Shown here: one piece after another, positions 18,781 to 28,713 of the stretch
Numbering within the stretch: position 1 is the stretch's first letter
How the letters are laid out: every line of letters begins with the position of its first letter
Assembly: GCA_027490055.1 (NCBI GenBank)
Contig: JAIXYV010000049.1
Location: 1 to 35,251 of the forward strand
DNA: 35,251 bases
Direction: 5' to 3'
Origin: Bacteroidota bacterium
Lineage (GTDB): Bacteria; Bacteroidota; Bacteroidia; NS11-12g; UBA955
The notes under the pieces: model-generated
What the model was told of the DNA's origin: nothing
Databases searched by the model: none
What the model saw: only the letters and a program-made list of their open reading frames with translations
Program-made: the position numbers and the translations under genes

Positions 18781-20443
18781 TAGCCTTTTACAGAAATTAC
18801 AGAACTTTTTCAGCTTCTCACCCGACAGTACCATTTTTTTCACCGAGGTAAGTTTCTGGATATTCTTTACTGTAGTTTATGGTATATTTACAATTGTCTA
18901 TAAAAATTACTCTTTAAGAACCCTTTTCCTCTTCCTGGTTAGTATTTTCTTTTACTTTAAAACCAGTGGTATGTTTTTCTTGCTGATGCTTTTTAGTATC
19001 ACCAACGATTTCTTTGTCGCCAAAGCCATCCACAAATCCGAGAATGCAACTAAAAGGAAATTACTCATTATCTACAGTGTTGTCCTGAACCTGGGGCTAC
19101 TTAGTTTCTTTAAATACGCCTATTTCTTTACAGATTCCTATAACCTGATTTTCCATACCGATAACCAAGTTTTTAACTACTTCTCGCACTGGAGTAACAC
19201 AGCTTTCGGAACGCATTTCGACATCAACAAAATAATTATGCCGGTTGGTATCTCTTTCTATACCTTCCAGATCCTCAGTTATACCGTTGATGTTTATCGC
19301 AAAAAATTAACCCCTTTAAATAGCTTCTTCGACTTTGCTTTCTATGCCTCGTTCTTTCCTCAGGTATTGAGCGGACCGATTGTAAAAGCCCGCGATTTCA
19401 TTCCTCAAATAAATAAACCGTTTACACTAAATCAATACCAGTTTGGTCTGGCTCTGTTCATGATCCTTAACGGACTGATTAAAAAATTAGTAGTAGGTGA
19501 TTATATCGCAGACAATTTCATTAATAGGGTTTATGGCAATCCATTATTGTTCTCGGGAGTAGAAAATCTATTGGCCGTTATTGCTTATTCGATGCAGGTA
19601 TACCTCGACTTTTCAGGTTATACCGATATCGCCATTGGTATTGCCATGCTGATGGGCTTTAAATTAAAAATGAATTTCAATTCGCCGTACAAAGCGATTA
19701 ACACTTCCGACTTCTGGAAGAGATGGCATATTTCTCTGTCTTCGTGGCTGCAAGAATACTTGTACATTCCGCTTGGAGGGAATCGCAAAGGCTCTATTGC
19801 TTCCTATCTCATCATTGGTATGCTGTCGGTCTTTATCGCTTTGCTATTAGATGCCACCTGGATTCTTTGGATCATTGGTTCTATTGCTCTGGTTTTGGCA
19901 GGACTCTCCTATTTCTTACCTGATCTTAAAAAGTACATCAACACGAATATCAATTTGATGATTACTATGTTGCTTGGCGGACTGTGGCATGGCGCAACCT
20001 TGAACTTCATCATCTGGGGCGGATTAAACGGACTAGGACTGGTCATTTCTAAGTTCTGGCGCAAAATTTCGCCATACGAAAAACTAAAATCTCTGCCAGT
20101 TCACTGGTGGAAAGTATTGAACACATTTGCCTTCATTACCTTAACCAGAATTTTCTTCAGAGCAGAAGACATGAACCAGGCCAATGAAGTCATAGGCAAA
20201 ATCTGGGGCGATATCCACTGGTCGATCTTACCAGATATCTTAGTCAACTTTAAAGAAGTCTTCCTACTACTGGCTCTGGCATTTGTGGTTCACTGGTTGC
20301 CAGAAAACACCAAATGGCAATACAAAAAACTGTTCATCAAGTCGCCAGCCTGGGCGAAAGTTATGGTTATTTTAGTGACCATGATTCTCATCTACCAGAC
20401 CATGGACAGCGAGATGACACCGTTTATTTACTTCTCGTTTTAA
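18773..20443 (+). CDS. MBOAT family O-acyltransferase (AlgI-like)
   Basis: YVDVYRKK-like, SFFPQVLSGPIVKARDFIPQ, LDFSGYTDIAIG, FWKRWHISLSSWLQEYLYIPLGGNRKG, LGGLWHGATLNFIIWG. Confidence 0.93.
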   Translation: MIDSLLQKLQNFFSFSPDSTIFFTEVSFWIFFTVVYGIFTIVYKNYSLRTLFLFLVSIFFYFKTSGMFFLLMLFSITNDFFVAKAIHKSENATKRKLLIIYSVVLNLGLLSFFKYAYFFTDSYNLIFHTDNQVFNYFSHWSNTAFGTHFDINKIIMPVGISFYTFQILSYTVDVYRKKLTPLNSFFDFAFYASFFPQVLSGPIVKARDFIPQINKPFTLNQYQFGLALFMILNGLIKKLVVGDYIADNFINRVYGNPLLFSGVENLLAVIAYSMQVYLDFSGYTDIAIGIAMLMGFKLKMNFNSPYKAINTSDFWKRWHISLSSWLQEYLYIPLGGNRKGSIASYLIIGMLSVFIALLLDATWILWIIGSIALVLAGLSYFLPDLKKYINTNINLMITMLLGGLWHGATLNFIIWGGLNGLGLVISKFWRKISPYEKLKSLPVHWWKVLNTFAFITLTRIFFRAEDMNQANEVIGKIWGDIHWSILPDILVNFKEVFLLLALAFVVHWLPENTKWQYKKLFIKSPAWAKVMVILVTMILIYQTMDSEMTPFIYFSF

Positions 20444-20462
20444 AGCCTTCAGAAATTTATTG

Positions 20463-20470
20463 TAACTTTG
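20463..20470 (+). promoter_or_regulatory. Bacteroidota -7 box TAACTTTG
   Basis: TAnnTTTG upstream of ATG 20509. Confidence 0.5.
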
Positions 20471-20508
20471 TTCTACTCTTGCTGAAATCATAAGCTGGAT
20501 AAATTGAT

Positions 20509-21477
20509 ATGAACATACATTACATCAGTCATGGTCCCCACAAAAGCGGAGGCTTCCAGCACGAAAGCCGACTGATGGAAACTTGTGTCAAATATTACCA
20601 GTCGACTCAAGAAGTAGTTGCCAAAACATTCAGACAAGAGAAACTTTTTGAAACCTGGATCGACTATCTATACCTGCTGGTCTGGTCGTTTTTCAAAAGC
20701 AATGGCGACATCAACATCACCAACGCCAGAACAGCCTTGCCTGCCATCTGGCGCAACCGATTCAACAAAAAACAAACCTGGGTGGTGCTGCATAACTACG
20801 ATGACAAAGATGGCAAGTCGACTTTAATGAAGCTGTACTTTAAACTCTTGTTTAAAGTCCTTTCCAGCAACAAAGATTCACGCATCAAACTTATCGTTGT
20901 AGCGCCATATTGGGAAAACTATTTCAAAAAAGAAAAAAAGATCCCATTTGTATACTTGTTTCCCAATTTATTTGAAACTGCCATTTATAAAGAGGCAGGC
21001 AATCAGAAAAAAAACAAGTGGATACATCTCGGACAATACAGTATTAAGAACGATCCCGCCATTATTGATTTAGCAGGTCGACTCAACAAAGCGGGCTATC
21101 ACTGTTATTTTAGCACCCTCGACGAACGCCAGCACCGCATTGACAGAGCGTATTATGACATAGTTAAGTTTGATACGTTTAACGACTATCTCGACAGAAT
21201 GGCCCGCTGCGAATGCACCCTGGCTTTAAGTCGCGTAAAAGAAGGCTGGAACAGAGTGGCGCACGAAAGTTTATTGTTAGGCACACCAGTGCTGGGTTTT
21301 AAGAGCGGCGGACTAGGCGATTTGTTAAAAGAAAGCAACAGCATCATCGTCAACTCAGTTGACGAAGCCTATACCTGCATCACCGAGAAATTATGGATGC
21401 AGGCAGATGAGGATTTCCTTTTGAAATACGATATCAGCAATGGCATCAACTGGATGAAAACAATATGTCAGTCTTAG
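20509..21477 (+). CDS. Glycosyltransferase (GT4-like)
   Basis: HLGQYSIKNDPAIIDLAGRL, ALSRVKEGWNRVAHESLLLGTPVLGFKSGGLGDLL. Confidence 0.7.
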   Translation: MNIHYISHGPHKSGGFQHESRLMETCVKYYQSTQEVVAKTFRQEKLFETWIDYLYLLVWSFFKSNGDINITNARTALPAIWRNRFNKKQTWVVLHNYDDKDGKSTLMKLYFKLLFKVLSSNKDSRIKLIVVAPYWENYFKKEKKIPFVYLFPNLFETAIYKEAGNQKKNKWIHLGQYSIKNDPAIIDLAGRLNKAGYHCYFSTLDERQHRIDRAYYDIVKFDTFNDYLDRMARCECTLALSRVKEGWNRVAHESLLLGTPVLGFKSGGLGDLLKESNSIIVNSVDEAYTCITEKLWMQADEDFLLKYDISNGINWMKTICQS

Positions 21478-22424
21478 TCTCCATATTGATTCCAGCACAC
21501 CGTTCGGCGCTGACCATCAGAGCGGCCATTGAATCGTGCATTTCACAGTCATACTCCAATATAGAAATCATTGTACTTAACACCGGCAGCGGCGACCATA
21601 CCGCAGAGGTTGTAAGAGACTTTAAAGATGAGCGAATACAACTGCATGAAAGTTCAGAAAACAAAGGCATAGCAGCTGCCAGAAATCAGCTATTAAAACT
21701 TGCGAAAGGCGAATTCATTGCCTGGCTGGATGCCGATGATGAGATGATGCCAGAGCGAATAGAACGCCAATTAGCTTATTTCGGGCAATACCCAGAAACA
21801 GATATAGCAGGCACCTGGATCAAAACCGACAACGACGAATTACCTGAGAGAAAATTACCTACTAGTCATGAGGAAATTTATCAATACCTCTGGTTTAAAA
21901 ACTGCATGATTCAACCTTCTATTATGTCCAGAAATTTCTATTCAGAAGAAGACATTTTTTATGATGAAACTTTTGCAAATACCGCCGAGGATTATGAATT
22001 GTGGTACCGACTAAGAGACAAGAAACATTTCGCCAATATCCCGGAGTTCCTTACACTTTATCACATGACAACAGGAGCAGAACTGGAGAGAAAGAAAAAA
22101 GCCGGAAATTTCGAGATGAATCTGAACGCCTTGTGGCAGATGAAATGGAAAGCTGTTAAAAAGGAATTCGAGGAGAAACAAAAATCCAGTTTTGTGAGAT
22201 TTTTGTACAACAACGACGATCTGGACAACAACACAATGCGAGAGATAAGAGCAGTTCTCAATCAGCTTAAGCAAGACAACAAGGATCCCTTTTTCCAATT
22301 GATTCTGAAGTATCACCGCCTTCGTTTATGGCGCAATATGGGCGTACTACAGAAGTTGGTGCATTGCTATGACCTGAGGTATTTAAGCCGTTGGGCGGAT
22401 TTCAAAAAACACTTTTTAGTATAA
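21465..22424 (+). CDS. Glycosyltransferase family 2
   Basis: VSILIPAHRSALTIRAAIESCISQSYSNIEIIVLNTGSGDHT, WLDADDEMMPERI. Confidence 0.9.
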   Translation: MSVLVSILIPAHRSALTIRAAIESCISQSYSNIEIIVLNTGSGDHTAEVVRDFKDERIQLHESSENKGIAAARNQLLKLAKGEFIAWLDADDEMMPERIERQLAYFGQYPETDIAGTWIKTDNDELPERKLPTSHEEIYQYLWFKNCMIQPSIMSRNFYSEEDIFYDETFANTAEDYELWYRLRDKKHFANIPEFLTLYHMTTGAELERKKKAGNFEMNLNALWQMKWKAVKKEFEEKQKSSFVRFLYNNDDLDNNTMREIRAVLNQLKQDNKDPFFQLILKYHRLRLWRNMGVLQKLVHCYDLRYLSRWADFKKHFLV

Positions 22425-22480
22425 AAGCATGACACCAATCATTCGTAACTGCATTTGTTCACCGATACAATAAAAACCCT

Positions 22481-22488
22481 TAACTTTG
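22481..22488 (+). promoter_or_regulatory. Bacteroidota -7 box TAACTTTG
   Basis: TAnnTTTG upstream of ATG 22505. Confidence 0.5.
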
Positions 22489-22504
22489 CCATAAAACCAA
22501 GCCA

Positions 22505-22825
22505 ATGACAGCAATAGACGAACAACCAAAGAACCACATTCCAAAAATTATTATTGGGACCATAATCGTTTTACTACTGGTAGTGTTTTCTGTGCAAAAC
22601 AGTTTTCCCGCTACAGTAAAATTATATTTCTGGGAGATCAATGCCCCATTAGTTTTATGGTTTGTTATCTGCTTCATACTCGGCATCAGCATTGCTATTG
22701 TGGCACTATGGCCGATAAGCAGACATTCAAAACGCAAAACAAAACTCATTGAAGAACTAAAAGCAAGAATAGAACTATTGGAATACAAAGAACCAAAAGA
22801 CAACAACACAAGTAACCCGATTTAA
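22505..22825 (+). CDS. LapA/DUF1049-like membrane protein
   Basis: Two TM helices, VVFSVQNSFPATVKLYFWEINAPLVLWFVICFILG, coiled-coil tail. Confidence 0.65.
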   Translation: MTAIDEQPKNHIPKIIIGTIIVLLLVVFSVQNSFPATVKLYFWEINAPLVLWFVICFILGISIAIVALWPISRHSKRKTKLIEELKARIELLEYKEPKDNNTSNPI

Positions 22826-24033
22826 TGACATACGATATTGCCATTGTTGGCGCCGGCATCGTCGGACTCGCCACAGCCCTTAAGATTAAAGAAAAACAAC
22901 CTGATTTAAACGTAGTCGTTTTAGAAAAAGAAAACAAAGTTGCCGCTCACCAGACTGGCAATAATAGCGGTGTGAAACACAGCGGCATTTATTACAAGCC
23001 AGGAAGTTTAAAAGCTAAAAACTGCCTGGATGGCTATCATATGCTGATTGAATTCTGCGATAAGCACAGTATTCCTTACGACTTATGCGGTAAGATCATT
23101 GTGGCGACTTCAGAATCAGAACTTACTGCTCTGGACAATATCTACAACAGAGGCGTTGAGAACGGCTTAAAAGGATTAAGATACATCAATTCAGATGAAA
23201 TCAAAGCCATTGAACCGCACACTTATGGTGTTAGAGGTTTGGTAGTGCCACAAACTGGTATAGTCGACTATAAAGTAGTTGCCGAAAAATACGCCGAAGT
23301 TTTTCAGAAAGCAGGTGGCATTTTAATGCTGAACACCAAAGTAACTGGCGTGAAAGAGCAGAATGGTAAAATTACCATTTCGACTACCAAAGGCGAAATC
23401 GAAAGCAAATTAATCATCAACTGTGCAGGTTTATACTGCGATAAAATTGCAGCCTATACCATCGATGATTTACAAGTAAAAATCATTCCTTTCAGAGGAG
23501 AATACTACTCATTAAAAAAGGAAAAAAGACCATTGGTTAAAAACCTTATTTATCCAGTTCCTGATCCTAATTTCCCATTCCTTGGCGTGCATTTTACGCG
23601 CAGAATTGATGGCGAGATAGAAGCGGGACCGAATGCTGTACTGGCATTTAAAAGAGAGGGCTATAAAAAATCACAGATCAGTTTATCAGAATTATTTGAA
23701 TCACTGACCTGGGGTGGATTTATTAAAGTAGCCAAAAAATACTGGAGAACAGGCTTTGGCGAATTCTACCGTTCATTTAGCAAAGCAGCCTTTACAAAAG
23801 CCTTGCAGAAGCTATTACCTGAAATCAAGAAAAGTGATTTAGAACCAGGTGGAGCAGGCGTAAGAGCTCAGGCTTGCGATAAGGACGGCGGTTTAATAGA
23901 CGACTTCTACATCAAAGAATTACCGGGACAAATACATGTATTAAATGCGCCTAGTCCGGCTGCTACCAGTTCCCTATCAATTGGCAACACCATTTCCGAT
24001 CTGGCATTGAAGCAACTGGGTTTAATGGCCTAA
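22825..24033 (+). CDS. lhgO: L-2-hydroxyglutarate oxidase
   Basis: YDIAIVGAGIVGLATALKI, NSGVKHSGIYYKPGSLKAKNC, PDPNFPFLGVHFTRRIDGEIEAGPNAV, GGAGVRAQ. Confidence 0.9.
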   Translation: MTYDIAIVGAGIVGLATALKIKEKQPDLNVVVLEKENKVAAHQTGNNSGVKHSGIYYKPGSLKAKNCLDGYHMLIEFCDKHSIPYDLCGKIIVATSESELTALDNIYNRGVENGLKGLRYINSDEIKAIEPHTYGVRGLVVPQTGIVDYKVVAEKYAEVFQKAGGILMLNTKVTGVKEQNGKITISTTKGEIESKLIINCAGLYCDKIAAYTIDDLQVKIIPFRGEYYSLKKEKRPLVKNLIYPVPDPNFPFLGVHFTRRIDGEIEAGPNAVLAFKREGYKKSQISLSELFESLTWGGFIKVAKKYWRTGFGEFYRSFSKAAFTKALQKLLPEIKKSDLEPGGAGVRAQACDKDGGLIDDFYIKELPGQIHVLNAPSPAATSSLSIGNTISDLALKQLGLMA

Positions 24034-24447
24034 TTCAATCACCATCACAGATGGCTTAGCGCAGTTAAGTTCCGACAAACATCTCTGCAATTTCTGAGAC
24101 ATACTTTCAGGATACTTGTCGCTGGCATTAAAGCCGAGGCGACTGAAATAATCTGGAATTTCGGTAACGGTATACACCGCTTTAAGATCCGCATCATCTA
24201 ACAATGCTTTGGCAATGGCAGTCCCTATACCCTGATTGCGAAATTCTTCAAGTACACCTATAGAGGCCAGTTCGCAGGCATCTTCGAAATAGCGCAATCT
24301 GCCCACCCCTACAATTTCCTCTTTTAGCACCGCCACCATCCAATCATCTTCATCCAGGTCTTCCATATCCAGATTAAGTTCTTCAAGAATTTCGATGATA
24401 TCAGGAAGATCAAAATGTTCGGCGAGTTTTATTTGGAAGGTTTGCAT
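24022..24447 (-). CDS. GNAT family N-acetyltransferase
   Basis: ASIGVLEEFRNQGIGTAIAKALLDDA; start set to MQTFQIKLAEHF because the N-terminal extension of the ORF is repeat-derived. Confidence 0.8.
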   Translation of the reverse strand: MQTFQIKLAEHFDLPDIIEILEELNLDMEDLDEDDWMVAVLKEEIVGVGRLRYFEDACELASIGVLEEFRNQGIGTAIAKALLDDADLKAVYTVTEIPDYFSRLGFNASDKYPESMSQKLQRCLSELNCAKPSVMVIELGH

Positions 24448-24484
24448 GGGAGGTAGTGATAAAAAAGTGTAAGCAAAGATAGTT

Positions 24485-24588
24485 AAAAAACCAACCTTCC
24501 AGGTCGGAGACCTGGAAGGTTGGTTTTTTTCCCAAACGGCTTTCACCCCGTTATTCCTCACTTCATCCCAAAATCGTTAAAACGTTTA
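24485..24588. repeat. Dispersed hairpin-tail element, copy C
   Basis: AAAAAACCAACCTTCCAGGTC-gga-GACCTGGAAGGTTGGTTTTTT + CCCAAACGGCTTTC ... TAAAACGTTTA. Confidence 0.85.
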
Positions 24589-24618
24589 GTATTTAGTGTA
24601 CGAAATCCCCGGTTTTCA

Positions 24619-25326
24619 TCAATTAAAAAATCCGCCAAACACATACCCCATTTTTATGCCGCAGGTCAGTGCCAATGGGGTGTCTTCGTAATTCCAGAAT
24701 CCAAAAACAGTGGGCGTATTTTGTGGCGAAATAGCGTAAAAAGCTTCTTTTTCTAAATCATTCGAAGTGATATAGGCTCCAAGTCCGAACATATACTCCA
24801 GGGCAAATCGTTTGTACAAGACAAACTGCTTTCCTACGCCAACGAAAATGGTAGCATGCGGATTATTCATCCGTTCATCCACTGCAACGTATTGTGTTGG
24901 CGTCACCATGATACTTCGCTTTTCGATATGATTCATGAACCCTAATCCACCACTTAGCTGAACAAATCCGCCATCGAGTGGCTGGGAAACGGACTGTTTG
25001 AAATAACGACGATACGATAATGAAGCTGAAAAACCTTTAGGTGTATTAAGTTCAAACTGAGTTACAGGAAATGTCCCGAACGATTCTAGTCCGAAAAGTA
25101 GACTACTCTGATTGTCCTTCGACTTCATTCCTAACTCATAACTAAAGGCTAAACGTCCGCCAATCATAGGAAAAAGATTGACTTTAATAATTTCGTTGTG
25201 TACTTTTTCAGGAGCTTCACCTAAACCTTCTAAATCGCCGGCAGCAATTGTTGCAGAATCTGTTGATTGAGCGCCTAAGGGCAGAAAAATCAGACCAGAG
25301 AGAAGGAAAAAAAGTAACTGCTTCAT
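24619..25326 (-). CDS. Secreted/outer-membrane hypothetical protein
   Basis: Signal peptide MKQLLFFLLSGLIFLPLGAQS; start trimmed from 25428 (extension is repeat-derived). Confidence 0.7.
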   Translation of the reverse strand: MKQLLFFLLSGLIFLPLGAQSTDSATIAAGDLEGLGEAPEKVHNEIIKVNLFPMIGGRLAFSYELGMKSKDNQSSLLFGLESFGTFPVTQFELNTPKGFSASLSYRRYFKQSVSQPLDGGFVQLSGGLGFMNHIEKRSIMVTPTQYVAVDERMNNPHATIFVGVGKQFVLYKRFALEYMFGLGAYITSNDLEKEAFYAISPQNTPTVFGFWNYEDTPLALTCGIKMGYVFGGFFN

Positions 25327-25358
25327 TGTTTCAAATGTATCAAAAAAATCGAATTTTA

Positions 25359-25489
25359 CAACCTTCCAGGTCGGAGACCTGGAAGGTTGTCTTTTTTCCC
25401 AAACGGCTTCCCCCTCGCTATCACTCATTCTTTTTAAAAAACAATAAAACGTTTAACCACCTGGAAGGTTGGCAACCTTCCAGGTGGTT
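25359..25489. repeat. Dispersed hairpin-tail element, copy D, with hairpins at both ends
   Basis: CAACCTTCCAGGTC-gga-GACCTGGAAGGTTG + GTCTTTTTTCCCAAACGGCTTCC ... TAAAACGTTTA + AACCACCTGGAAGGTT-ggc-AACCTTCCAGGTGGTT. Confidence 0.85.
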
Positions 25490-25500
25490 CCAAAAAAAAA

Positions 25501-25524
25501 TCCCCGAAGCTTTCACTCCGGGGA
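25501..25524 (-). terminator. groEL terminator
   Basis: TCCCCG...CGGGGA stem; minus strand followed by T9 tract. Confidence 0.75.
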
Positions 25525-25549
25525 CCTTTCAAAATGTATTCGCTTTTTC

Positions 25550-27485
<1,936 letters not shown>

Positions 27486-27566
27486 ATGTAATGTAATTAT
27501 TGTTGTTCTTCTCTATCCTATCACGAACCATGCCAACAGGCTGTTTTCTGCCAATCCATAAAATAG

Positions 27567-27604
27567 TGACATTTTTTATTGACACCTTGTCAGTCTTTTT
27601 GTCA
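27567..27604. promoter_or_regulatory. Candidate operator: nested TGACA/TGTCA dyad in the groES / cyanophycinase intergenic region
   Basis: TGACA 27567-71, TGACA 27580-84, TGTCA 27588-92, TGTCA 27600-04. Confidence 0.5.
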
Positions 27605-27636
27605 ATATCTTTAATAAGGCATTCCTTACAATTTCT

Positions 27637-27644
27637 TAACTTTG
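27637..27644 (+). promoter_or_regulatory. Bacteroidota -7 box TAACTTTG
   Basis: TAnnTTTG 20 nt before ATG 27665. Confidence 0.5.
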
Positions 27645-27664
27645 CACTTTCTAATCCATATAAC

Positions 27665-28540
27665 ATGTCGCAAACAGAGCCAAAAGGCATTTTAATTTCA
27701 GTGGGGGGGGCAGAAGACAAAGGGACAGATCTTGAACTGGGTATCATTTCCAGAAATAATCTTAACTTCTTCGAAATTGGTATTCTAAAAAATATTGTCA
27801 AAGAAATCAATAATGACAATGCAAGAATCGAAGTGGTGACAACGGCTTCCCAAATTCCGGATGAGGTTGGCGACAACTATCTGGATGCCTTTAAAAAGCT
27901 GGGCTGCAACAATGTTGGTCACATGAAAATTCGCAACCGCGAAGATGCCATGATGCCCGAATATTGTGAGCGACTCAAGCAATGCGACGCTATCATGTTC
28001 AGTGGAGGCAATCAATTGCGCCTTACTTCCATATTCGGCGGTACAGAATTCCTCGAAATTCTTCACAAGCGCTACGAGAACGAAAACTTCATTATCGCAG
28101 GCACCAGTGCTGGCGCTATGGCCATGTCTAATACCATGATATACCAAGGCAATGCTACAGATGCTCACCTCAAAGGTGAAGTAAAAATCACCACTGGTCT
28201 TGCCTTCATAAAAGATGTTATCATCGACTCGCATTTCAACAAACGCGGTCGCTTTGCTCGACTGGCTCAAGCTGTAGCCTCTAACCCTTCTGCCATAGGC
28301 ATCGGACTCGGAGAAGATACTGGTGTCATCATCCGCAATGGCCACGAAATGGAAGCCATCGGAAGCGGCGCCGTCATCATCATCGATGGTCGACATATCA
28401 GACATAACAACATCGCCGATATCGAAGAAGGTCAGCCTATTTCTGTAGAAAACTTCATCGTCCACATCCTCGAAAAAGGCAACCGATACAACGCCAAAAC
28501 CAAGGTGTTTGAAGCTGCCGATGTCAATGTGTTTGATTAG
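27665..28540 (+). CDS. Cyanophycinase-like peptidase S51
   Basis: ISVGGAEDKG, IMFSGGNQLRLTSIFGGTEF, IAGTSAGAMAMS, DSHFNKRGRFARL. Confidence 0.9.
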   Translation: MSQTEPKGILISVGGAEDKGTDLELGIISRNNLNFFEIGILKNIVKEINNDNARIEVVTTASQIPDEVGDNYLDAFKKLGCNNVGHMKIRNREDAMMPEYCERLKQCDAIMFSGGNQLRLTSIFGGTEFLEILHKRYENENFIIAGTSAGAMAMSNTMIYQGNATDAHLKGEVKITTGLAFIKDVIIDSHFNKRGRFARLAQAVASNPSAIGIGLGEDTGVIIRNGHEMEAIGSGAVIIIDGRHIRHNNIADIEEGQPISVENFIVHILEKGNRYNAKTKVFEAADVNVFD

Positions 28541-28701
28541 ACCTGAGTGAGTTTGCCTGCGGCGCATAGACGCAGAGTTTCTGTTGTCATCTTATTCGCG
28601 GGCTCCGATTAGGGCTGACGAATTGGGTTACTAAAAAAATCTGCCTTTAGCACCGAAGGCCTTTTTCACATTAATCATATACATCATATTAATGATATCC
28701 G

Positions 28702-28709
28702 TATTTTTG
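28702..28709 (+). promoter_or_regulatory. Bacteroidota -7 box TATTTTTG, 4 nt from the mtgA ATG
   Basis: TAnnTTTG immediately upstream of ATG 28714. Confidence 0.4.
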
Positions 28710-28713
28710 TCCC

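Noticed and set aside
27785-28567. 260-aa minus-strand ORF antisense to the cyanophycinase gene
   Set aside because: Lies opposite a clearly recognisable S51 peptidase; no recognisable motif; starts outside any promoter-like context.
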